Below, piece by piece: positions 1 through 7,157 of a stretch of DNA of 55,134 bases; position 1 is the stretch's first letter; every line of letters starts with the position of its first letter. Source of the stretch: Macrophomina tecta (Eukaryota; Ascomycota; Dothideomycetes; Botryosphaeriales; Botryosphaeriaceae); assembly GCA_024180945.1 (NCBI GenBank), contig JAKSGN010000009.1, positions 1-55,134 on the forward strand. The letters are read 5' to 3'. The position numbers and the translations under genes were made by a program. The notes beneath the pieces were generated by a model. That model searched no databases. It was not told the DNA's origin and saw only the letters and a list, made by a program, of their open reading frames with translations.

Positions 1-1090
1 TGAATTTGTACGCCGGGCTGTCCCAATCGTGCTGCCGCTGCGTCCGCATAAAAAACATCAACACCTGCTCCCACGACCGGGCACGGTCCTTGATCGATTC
101 CTCGTCCATATACGGCTGCAACGGCTGATATCGGGTCTGATGCTTCTCCGTCCTGATCGCCTGCATCCGCATCGACACGCCCGCCCGCTTCGCCACGCTC
201 TCCTGACTAATGCGGGCAACGTCCTCCATCGCCTGCCACACGGCCGTCTCGATCGGCTCGTTCGGATCGTCTTTTTCCTTATCGGCGGGCTTCCATCGTC
301 TGTTCTTCTTTTCGTCCTCCTCGCCGCCCGGCTTGACGATGCACCGCGACAAATCCTCGCGGTTCTTGCCGGCCAAATACTTCTGCCACTGCGTCCGCTC
401 CAACCACGGGTTCGCCTGATCCCTCTCGGCGTCCTGAACGACGGCGGCTGCCTCCTTCTCGGCCTGCTCGAACCGGGCCTGCATCTGCTGCCACGCCCGC
501 GTCCACGTGTCCCTGCTACTATCGTTGCTGCCGCCGTTGCCGTCTTCGCGCGTTCCATTCTCTTCCTCTGCCGGTTGCTGCACCTCGAAATACTGCGATC
601 CGTGCCGGCTCGTGAAAAATCGCTGACAATGCACCCGCCTCACTGCTTCCTGAAACCGCCTCTCGACCCGCTCGCCCTTGCTCTTGCCCGACCCGCCCTT
701 TCGGCTGCCGGCCGACCACTGATGCTCGATGCGCCAATGCTTCTTCATCGTCATTCTGTCCCGGCAAATATACCGGCACCCGTCGGGCTGTAACTCGCAC
801 ATTAACCCGTCCTGATGCAACGGCAACTCCGGGATCGGCCTGTCGATGCCTGCGGGCGCCTGAAATTCTCCGGGGGACCTGATTAATCCGGCAAACGCCA
901 CGACCTCCTCCGCGATCGCCTCTGCGTTCTTTCCGCTGATGCCGTGATGTCTGCCCTGCAAATGCCCTGCCACCTGATCCGGCCACACCGCGTGCCGGCA
1001 CTCCTTGCACACGACGACTCCAAATTCTCCTAACCCTAAATGATGAAAATACTCCGCTGTTTCGGCCATGTTGACTTGCGCTTGCTGCAT
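1..1090 (-). CDS. OrsD-type zinc-finger protein, copy A' (partial)
   Basis: Partial reading frame running off the left edge; 363 complete codons are in the window. It begins at ATG 1090-1088, equivalent to 5499 in copy A, and is identical to copy A over its whole visible length. The protein starts with a C2H2-type finger (CKECRH near residue 28, with the histidine pair about a dozen residues later), as in the OrsD family (PF12013), which is common at the N-terminus of fungal telomere-linked RecQ-like proteins. A nucleic-acid-binding role is inferred from the fingers. The helicase part expected downstream is outside the window. Confidence 0.7.
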   Translation of the reverse strand, partial: MQQAQVNMAETAEYFHHLGLGEFGVVVCKECRHAVWPDQVAGHLQGRHHGISGKNAEAIAEEVVAFAGLIRSPGEFQAPAGIDRPIPELPLHQDGLMCELQPDGCRYICRDRMTMKKHWRIEHQWSAGSRKGGSGKSKGERVERRFQEAVRRVHCQRFFTSRHGSQYFEVQQPAEEENGTREDGNGGSNDSSRDTWTRAWQQMQARFEQAEKEAAAVVQDAERDQANPWLERTQWQKYLAGKNREDLSRCIVKPGGEEDEKKNRRWKPADKEKDDPNEPIETAVWQAMEDVARISQESVAKRAGVSMRMQAIRTEKHQTRYQPLQPYMDEESIKDRARSWEQVLMFFMRTQRQHDWDSPAYKF

Positions 1091-1429
1091 GCTCGTTATT
1101 TCGCTGCTATCTGCTTATTCTTTCGCTGCGTTGATGCGGGAAACCACCCTTTGCTATCGAACTAACTACTTTAACCCTTGCTCTTAACTCTCTGACTCGG
1201 CGCCTGCTGCACGTTCGCGCGCTGCGTGCCTACCCGGCGAATGCGCGCTCTTTAACCACTACCGCGCTCGGGCCGCTCTTACCCCATCAACCTTACCCTA
1301 ACTTACCCCAACTGCCAAATTACGCTCGAACACGCGATCGGGCGGGCATGTCATACGCAAAAATTCTTATCGCCTAACCGCGCTCTGCAACATATCTTAA
1401 TTTAACGCGAATCCGACATCTTTTTTCTG

Positions 1430-1457
1430 AATCGACCGTACTCAATCGACCGTACTC
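1430..1457. repeat. 14-bp tandem repeat AATCGACCGTACTC x2
   Basis: Two perfect adjacent units, with a further partial AATCGACC at 1497. The same units are at 5839-5866. The 14-bp satellite upstream of copy B (12382-12437) is related: AATCCACTCTACTG aligns at most positions. Confidence 0.85.
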
Positions 1458-1458
1458 G

Positions 1459-1476
1459 TAACCCTAACCCTAAACC
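1459..1476. repeat. Short interstitial telomere-type tract
   Basis: TAACCCTAACCCTAAACC: two full CCCTAA units plus a degenerate one. In this orientation (C-rich on the plus strand) a telomere would lie to the left. It is repeated at 5868-5885, and a shorter version is at 12529-12541. Confidence 0.8.
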
Positions 1477-1495
1477 TTAATTTTGTATGGGACCT

Positions 1496-1521
1496 GAATC
1501 GACCCTTATAACGGTCGATTC
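1496..1521. other. Terminal hairpin of copy A'
   Basis: Perfect 9-bp inverted repeat GAATCGACC / GGTCGATTC with an 8-nt loop, 16 bp before the element end. It is repeated exactly at 5905-5930 and kept, with one mismatch in a 7-bp stem, at 12826-12849. Conservation in all three copies suggests a functional terminus. Confidence 0.75.
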
Positions 1522-3874
1522 ACTCCTTTCGGTTTGGCATCATGCTACGCGGCTCGCCCGCGTGCACGATCAACCTGATGCCCGGTATATCGATCCCCAT
1601 CCCCAACGCGCTCGTCGCCACTACCACCCGTTCTCTACCCACTCGGAAATCCTCCAACACCTCGTCCTTTCGCCGCTCGCTCATGTCTGCCCGGAATTCC
1701 TCGCACGCGAACCGGCCTGCTTTCGCCAACCGCTCCACCTCCCCCCGCGTCTTGCAATAAACTACTACTTTCCCCTCCGCCGACGCCCTCAACTCCCGAT
1801 CCACTAACTCCGCTACCAAATCCTCCTGCTCCTTCCTACTACTCTCCTTCCTGCCAACCACCCGATACCGCACGTTCTTCCGCACCGTCGACCCCCTAAA
1901 CATCTTTACCTCGTCCGCCCTCCATCCCATCCTTTTATACAACCTGCTCTCCTCCGCCGCCGGCAATGTCGCCGTTAATAATATCATCTGCGTCTCTACT
2001 CCCGCCAACTTGCCCAACTGCTGCAAATGCTTCCGAAAATCCACCCTATCGTTCAACACGACGTGACATTCGTCCACCACGATACGGTCCAACTGCCTCG
2101 TCCGCCTGATGCGCTTTAAAAACGTCCCGAACTCCTCGCCCACCGCCGCCTCCGGCGTCACCAACACGATCGACTCCGCATCCGCCTGCCGCCTGCCGCC
2201 CCATACCGCGCACCGCACCCCCGCCTCATCGCACCGCCGCTTCATATCCTTCCGCAACGACTTCAACGGCACCACTACTACTGTCGTGCCACCGGGTTCT
2301 GCCCACGCCGGCAATGTGAATAACACGCTCTTGCCCGCCCCCGTCGGCATCACTGCCACCACGGGGCTGTGCCCTGCCTTGATCGCATCCAATGCCGGCT
2401 CCTGCACGCTGCGGAAAACCGCCTCCTTACCCACCAACTGCCGCAACTGTTCCTCGGCATTCATCTTGTTTAACCGGATCCAACGATCCAACCGCTCCTC
2501 TTCCGCCTCCTCCTCGAACGGGCACCGCTTGCGCTTTTTGCTCGTCGCCTTGCTATCCGCCGCCTCGTTCCGCTCGTCTGCCTGACCCGTCGGTTCGAAT
2601 CCTAAAAATCGGTGCCAATCGACGCTGCACGCCCGGAACTGCTGCCTTCGTTCTGCCACCCACCCCAACTGCTCCATGATTCCCCTCGCATATACGATTC
2701 CCGCCACGTGCGACGTGTGCCCTGCCTGCGCGTCCGCGATCGCCGCCGCCATGCCGTCCTCATCCTGCCGCTGCTCGCTATCGTCTCCCTCTCCATCGTC
2801 CTGCCTGAACGCCGTCGGCCCGCGGATCCACTGCCTGCTGATTGCTATCGCGATATCACGATACGCCCGCACCGTGACTTCATGCCCTAACCCCGCTGCT
2901 GTCTCCCGCTTAATCGCCTGTCTCATCCGCTCCGTCGTCCACTTCTTGCCCCCGGGCTCGGCTGCCCATAAATGCGCGGACAACGGCGGCGACTGCTCCT
3001 GCTCCTGCTGCTGTTGCTCCTGCTGCTGCTCCTGCTGTTGCTCCTGCTGTTGCTCCTGCTGCTGCCCCTGCCGCTGCCCCTGCTGCTGCTTGCCTCGTAT
3101 CAACACCTCAATTCTCTGCTGAAACGGCAAAACCAACCACAAATACCACACCAACAACTCGCCCACCTCGCGCGGTAAATACCGGTGAATGATCTTGACA
3201 TCTCCCTGCAACGCGTACCCCTTGTGATACCGCGTAACAAACACGACCATCCCGTCTTCGATGAAAATATGCCGGTGCCCCGCCTCCGCCGTGTTGCTGT
3301 GCCTGATACTTAATATCTCCGGCCCTCTCGCCGGCTGCCCGCCCGTTATGTGCATCAACACCAATAACTTTTCCTTAAACGCCGCAACCCGGCTCATCCA
3401 ATCCGATACCGCCTCGCGGCTCAACCCCGACGCCGTCCCCTGCCGGGTGAACCGCTTTCTGACCGCGCCGTTCTGCATAATCTGCTCGAACAACCACGAC
3501 CTCCCGTCCACGGGGAATCTGTTGCGCTGATCCTGCAAAAAATTCCACCCTCGACGGCCGTTTGTCGGGTCGTCATGCATCGAATGCCACGGCACCGCGG
3601 GCACCTCCCGCCGGCTTTTGCAAAACAACAAATCCTCGACCAACACCTGCGCCGTCGTCTGCGCCAAACCGTGTACCATCCCGCGGAACTGCGCCATGCT
3701 GAACGATATGTTCTTGTACTCCAACACATCTCTATCCCTCCACCCGACGTGCCCTTTCGCCGTTGTGTTGAAATGAATCTTCATACCATACGCCCGCAAA
3801 TCCAAAAACCACTGCATCGGGCTGTCGCTGCCGCGGACCATGAAATCGTCCATCATCTTGTTCACCCACTGCAA
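1520..3874 (-). pseudogene. Recombinase-like/RecQ-like helicase, copy A (3'-truncated)
   Basis: 784-codon ORF with no in-frame ATG at its start (the first codon is TTG; homology with copy B begins near GRSGLQWV). Residues about 1-400 hold the tyrosine-recombinase-like domain: R183 in GGQPARGPE, K218, RAYR ending at R339, H386 in QAGHTS, Y395 in IVYAR. A Gln/Glu-rich insert sits at about 262-294. RecQ-type helicase motifs follow: PTGAGKS near 510, DECH near 601, LLTATLP, VVYCKT and GMGIDIPGIRLIVHAGEPRSMM. It then stops after five residues (PNRKE) encoded by the terminus of A'. Motif VI (QxxGRAGRDG), the RecQ zinc site and the Cys-rich tail are lost, so helicase activity is not expected. Confidence 0.85.
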
Positions 3875-5499
3875 CCCGCTCCTGCCGGGGCGCCTGCTGC
3901 TCTCGCCGCTTCTACTGCTTCCCCGCTTTCGTATCCACTATCTTCGAAATCACACGGCCTCGCGCTCGCGCTAAAATGCTCGTTCTCCTCCGCCGGCGTT
4001 GCTACCTCGAATGCCTTCTGAATGACCATGAAATGCGCCACCTTGATCAACGCCGATAAAATCGACCCGTATGTCTCCGGGCCTCTCCAACTGTTGTCCG
4101 TCGGGTCGACTCCTAACACGGCGGCGGCGCATACCAACGCACTCTCGTACTCGCGCTCGACGAATCGTTGATTCAACAACTCGATGCAAAAATCTAAACA
4201 TGCCCGTTGAATCGGGGTTAATTTTTGCCACTTCTCTTCGTCCTTCTCGTTTGTCTCGCTTTCTTCCTCGTCGCCTTCCCCTTCTCCCTCCTCTTCTGCT
4301 TCCTCGTTATCTTCGTTTTCTTTGTTACTTTCTTCCCCATCTTCGCCTCCTTCTACCTCCCGCTCTGCCTCTTCGACCAATCTGACGAATGCTTCGAACT
4401 GACTGCGGGTGAATTTGTACGCCGGGCTGTCCCAATCGTGCTGCCGCTGCGTCCGCATAAAAAACATCAACACCTGCTCCCACGACCGGGCACGGTCCTT
4501 GATCGATTCCTCGTCCATATACGGCTGCAACGGCTGATATCGGGTCTGATGCTTCTCCGTCCTGATCGCCTGCATCCGCATCGACACGCCCGCCCGCTTC
4601 GCCACGCTCTCCTGACTAATGCGGGCAACGTCCTCCATCGCCTGCCACACGGCCGTCTCGATCGGCTCGTTCGGATCGTCTTTTTCCTTATCGGCGGGCT
4701 TCCATCGTCTGTTCTTCTTTTCGTCCTCCTCGCCGCCCGGCTTGACGATGCACCGCGACAAATCCTCGCGGTTCTTGCCGGCCAAATACTTCTGCCACTG
4801 CGTCCGCTCCAACCACGGGTTCGCCTGATCCCTCTCGGCGTCCTGAACGACGGCGGCTGCCTCCTTCTCGGCCTGCTCGAACCGGGCCTGCATCTGCTGC
4901 CACGCCCGCGTCCACGTGTCCCTGCTACTATCGTTGCTGCCGCCGTTGCCGTCTTCGCGCGTTCCATTCTCTTCCTCTGCCGGTTGCTGCACCTCGAAAT
5001 ACTGCGATCCGTGCCGGCTCGTGAAAAATCGCTGACAATGCACCCGCCTCACTGCTTCCTGAAACCGCCTCTCGACCCGCTCGCCCTTGCTCTTGCCCGA
5101 CCCGCCCTTTCGGCTGCCGGCCGACCACTGATGCTCGATGCGCCAATGCTTCTTCATCGTCATTCTGTCCCGGCAAATATACCGGCACCCGTCGGGCTGT
5201 AACTCGCACATTAACCCGTCCTGATGCAACGGCAACTCCGGGATCGGCCTGTCGATGCCTGCGGGCGCCTGAAATTCTCCGGGGGACCTGATTAATCCGG
5301 CAAACGCCACGACCTCCTCCGCGATCGCCTCTGCGTTCTTTCCGCTGATGCCGTGATGTCTGCCCTGCAAATGCCCTGCCACCTGATCCGGCCACACCGC
5401 GTGCCGGCACTCCTTGCACACGACGACTCCAAATTCTCCTAACCCTAAATGATGAAAATACTCCGCTGTTTCGGCCATGTTGACTTGCGCTTGCTGCAT
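3862..5499 (-). CDS. OrsD-type zinc-finger protein, copy A
   Basis: 545 aa, ATG at 5499-5497. N-terminal C2H2 finger (CKECRH ... HLQGRHH, about residues 28-50), then a second Cys/His cluster near 100-130 (CELQPDGCRYIC ... KKHWRIEHQ), then charged helical sequence and a very acidic stretch near 395-425. This order fits the OrsD family (PF12013). It overlaps the start of the helicase homology (3862-3874), which is in another frame. I saw no splice sites shared with copy B that would join the two. The family usually sits N-terminal to a RecQ-like helicase in one protein, so this may be the first part of a frameshifted fusion or an independent protein. Confidence 0.75.
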   Translation of the reverse strand: MQQAQVNMAETAEYFHHLGLGEFGVVVCKECRHAVWPDQVAGHLQGRHHGISGKNAEAIAEEVVAFAGLIRSPGEFQAPAGIDRPIPELPLHQDGLMCELQPDGCRYICRDRMTMKKHWRIEHQWSAGSRKGGSGKSKGERVERRFQEAVRRVHCQRFFTSRHGSQYFEVQQPAEEENGTREDGNGGSNDSSRDTWTRAWQQMQARFEQAEKEAAAVVQDAERDQANPWLERTQWQKYLAGKNREDLSRCIVKPGGEEDEKKNRRWKPADKEKDDPNEPIETAVWQAMEDVARISQESVAKRAGVSMRMQAIRTEKHQTRYQPLQPYMDEESIKDRARSWEQVLMFFMRTQRQHDWDSPAYKFTRSQFEAFVRLVEEAEREVEGGEDGEESNKENEDNEEAEEEGEGEGDEEESETNEKDEEKWQKLTPIQRACLDFCIELLNQRFVEREYESALVCAAAVLGVDPTDNSWRGPETYGSILSALIKVAHFMVIQKAFEVATPAEENEHFSASARPCDFEDSGYESGEAVEAARAAGAPAGAGCSG

Positions 5500-5867
5500 G
5501 CTCGTTATTTCGCTGCTATCTGCTTATTCTTTCGCTGCGTTGATGCGGGAAACCACCCTTTGCTATCGAACTAACTACTTTAACCCTTGCTCTTAACTCT
5601 CTGACTCGGCGCCTGCTGCACGTTCGCGCGCTACGTGCCTACCCGGCGAATGCGCGCTCTTTAACCACTACCGCGCTCGGGCCGCTCTTACCCCATCAAC
5701 CTTACCCTAACTTACCCCAACTGCCAAATTACGCTCGAACACGCGATCGGGCGGGCATGTCATACGCAAAAATTCTTATCGCCTAACCGCGCTCTGCAAC
5801 ATATCTTAATTTAACGCGAATCCGACATCTTTTTTCTGAATCGACCGTACTCAATCGACCGTACTCG

Positions 5868-5885
5868 TAACCCTAACCCTAAACC
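5868..5885. repeat. Short interstitial telomere-type tract
   Basis: Same TAACCCTAACCCTAAACC tract as at 1459-1476, inside the upstream terminus of copy A. Confidence 0.8.
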
Positions 5886-5904
5886 TTAATTTTGTATGGG
5901 ACCT

Positions 5905-5930
5905 GAATCGACCCTTATAACGGTCGATTC
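5905..5930. other. Terminal hairpin of copy A
   Basis: Perfect 9-bp stem GAATCGACC / GGTCGATTC with an 8-nt loop, identical to 1496-1521. Confidence 0.75.
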
Positions 5931-5946
5931 ACTCCTTTCGGTTTGG

Positions 5947-6498
5947 GTTCCGGGGCACGTCAACGTGCACGGAAATGAGGAGGCCGACAGACTTGCTAAA
6001 CAAGCAACGTTAATCCCCCCTACAACAGAAGACACTTCTGTTGCATTCTACGGAATGCAACTAAAAGAAGTTCTCTACAACGAGTGGAAAAGCCAGCTCT
6101 TATCAGTTCCCAGCTCAGCCTACAGTAAAGCATTTACCTGGAAGATAAAGAGGAAGCTGATCGCCCCTACTACAGTAAGGGAAACAGCTTCCTCCTTCTA
6201 CCAGCTGAAGATTGGACACGGGTACTTCAAGTCCTATCTCTACCGTTTTAACCATGTAGAGGATGATAGATGCTACTGCTCTGGTACGGCAAAGCAAACA
6301 CCGAGACATCTCCTCTTAGACTGTTATTTATATAGAGCTGAAAGGCTCTCTATAAAAGACGCTCTGGAGAAACCTATTCTTAATCTTACGGACCTATTCA
6401 CTACAAATAAAGGCGCTCAAGCAACAGCTGAGTTTCTTAGAAAAACCAAGATATCTACGCGCCGGTGGATTCTTAACAACACGCCCGACGGGGTTTAA
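5947..6498 (+). pseudogene. LINE reverse transcriptase polyprotein, C-terminal RNase H fragment
   Basis: About 183 codons. It opens with the last RNase H motif (WVPGHVNVHGNEEADRLAK, with the catalytic Asp), followed by the C-terminal Cys/His region typical of Tad/I-type LINEs (CYCSG ... RHLLLDC), and stops at 6496-6498. The reverse transcriptase and most of RNase H are absent. The frame is open leftwards into the helicase-element terminus, to an ATG at 5896, but that extension is element sequence, not LINE. Confidence 0.75.
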
Positions 6499-6731
6499 AT
6501 ACGTCCGACGCTTACACTCCTTTGTTTTCTATTACTATTCTCTTATACTATCTCCTTAGAGGCCTGCCTCTCGTTTGGCTTTTAAGTCTACTATTCCTTG
6601 TGCTCTCCTAGAATGCTTCTTTTACAAGGAGCCTCTAGAAAATGTATAACTAGAAACGGCTTCTAAAGCCCGTCTTTGATAGTCTCTGACTCAAGAAGGA
6701 CGTTAAACTAAATAAATAAATAAATAAATTA
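6499..6731 (+). other. LINE 3' UTR and AAAT-type tail
   Basis: Non-coding, un-RIPed, ending in about five AAAT units. Confidence 0.6.
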
Positions 6732-7157
6732 CTACCCTCTACCCTCCGCCTCTATTATCGCCCCCGCTTAATCTACTATCGAATAACCACGCTATTGCGT
6801 TCTTTAATACCGTAAAATAATGCCTGTGCGCTCTCTATTCTAATAAATACCTAACTCGCCATCCTCCAATTTTTATACTTATAAATCTGCCGATTTTTTA
6901 AACGTACAAAACCCCCATCGCCCTCCACCCTACCTCCCCACCCCCCGCGCTTTCCCACCACCTATTCCCTATCATACATCTATTTTACGCTGCTTTTACC
7001 GTTCGTACGCCGTGCTTCGGCTTCTTTGCTTTACGCGCGCGCTCGATCTCTCAATATCAATCTATCTTAACCTAAACTTACACCAACCCTCACACCTACC
7101 CTTGCACTCCTACACCCACCCTTAAACGCCACTACCCCCCACCGACGCTCCCTAACA
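6732..7157. other. 3' flank of helicase copy B
   Basis: Pyrimidine-rich on the plus strand (runs such as CCCCACCCCCCGCGC) with no gene. It probably includes the helicase 3' UTR and the unmapped left end of the element. Confidence 0.5.

Larger units (their letters stand above)
1..1537 (-). mobile_element. Telomere-linked helicase element, copy A' (cut by window edge)
   Basis: This is the gene-upstream portion of a third helicase-element copy. It matches 4410-5946 at an offset of 4409, and the only mismatch I found is G at 1224 against A at 5633. It holds the first part of an OrsD-type ORF and the upstream end, finishing in GGTTTGG at 1531-1537. At 1538 the sequence changes abruptly to the truncated helicase gene of copy A. 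The rest of A' lies left of the window. It is GC-rich and shows no RIP. Confidence 0.8.
1091..1537 (-). promoter_or_regulatory. Upstream terminus of copy A'
   Basis: 447 bp between the OrsD ATG and the element end. It contains a 14-bp direct repeat, a telomere-type tract, a perfect hairpin and the terminal GGTTTGG, each listed separately. Promoter elements could not be resolved. The same block recurs at 5500-5946, and a diverged version lies at 12205-12866. Confidence 0.6.
1538..5946 (-). mobile_element. Telomere-linked helicase element, copy A (helicase end lost)
   Basis: Second copy. Its upstream end is GGTTTGG at 5940-5946, directly against a LINE fragment. Its downstream end is broken at 1538 inside the helicase gene, directly against the terminus of A'. 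The homologous sequence in copy B is at about 8084-8110, so roughly the last 300 codons of the helicase ORF, plus the 3' flank, are missing. No RIP is visible. Confidence 0.8.
4410..5946. repeat. 1537-bp direct repeat of 1-1537
   Basis: Same orientation, one mismatch seen (1224 G / 5633 A). The repeat is limited on the left only by the window edge, and on the right by the element terminus at 1537/5946. It is long and similar enough to be a RIP target, yet is unmutated. Confidence 0.95.
5500..5946 (-). promoter_or_regulatory. Upstream terminus of copy A
   Basis: Copy of the 1091-1537 block with the 14-bp repeats (5839-5866), telomere-type tract (5868-5885), hairpin (5905-5930) and terminal GGTTTGG (5940-5946). 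It joins a LINE RNase H coding sequence at 5947 with no gap, so an ATG in the terminus (5896) happens to open a chimeric ORF into the LINE. Confidence 0.65.
5947..6731 (+). mobile_element. 5'-truncated LINE (Tad-like) 3' end
   Basis: Non-LTR retrotransposon fragment. It begins inside the RNase H domain, exactly at the terminus of helicase element A, and ends in an (AAAT)n tail at about 6711-6731, the usual 3' end of fungal Tad-type LINEs. It is not RIPed. Its 5' part was lost or displaced. Its 3' end faces the 3' flank of helicase copy B. No target-site duplication can be assigned because one end is missing. Confidence 0.75.

Noticed and set aside
29..793. Long plus-strand ORF (254 codons), also at 4225-5202
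   Set aside because: Antisense shadow of the OrsD-type gene; Leu/Arg/Pro-rich composition comes from the GC-rich complementary strand.
2972..3178. Plus-strand ORF with a poly-Leu run, membrane-like
   Set aside because: Antisense reading of the CAG/CAA Gln repeat of the helicase gene, not a membrane protein.
3862..3930. Intron joining OrsD and helicase frames in copy A
   Set aside because: The only GT-AG pairs nearby give introns of about 20 nt or are not conserved in copy B.
5896..6498. Single ORF of 200 codons starting in the helicase-element terminus
   Set aside because: Chimera: the first 17 or so codons are element terminus, the rest LINE RNase H. Not a real gene start.
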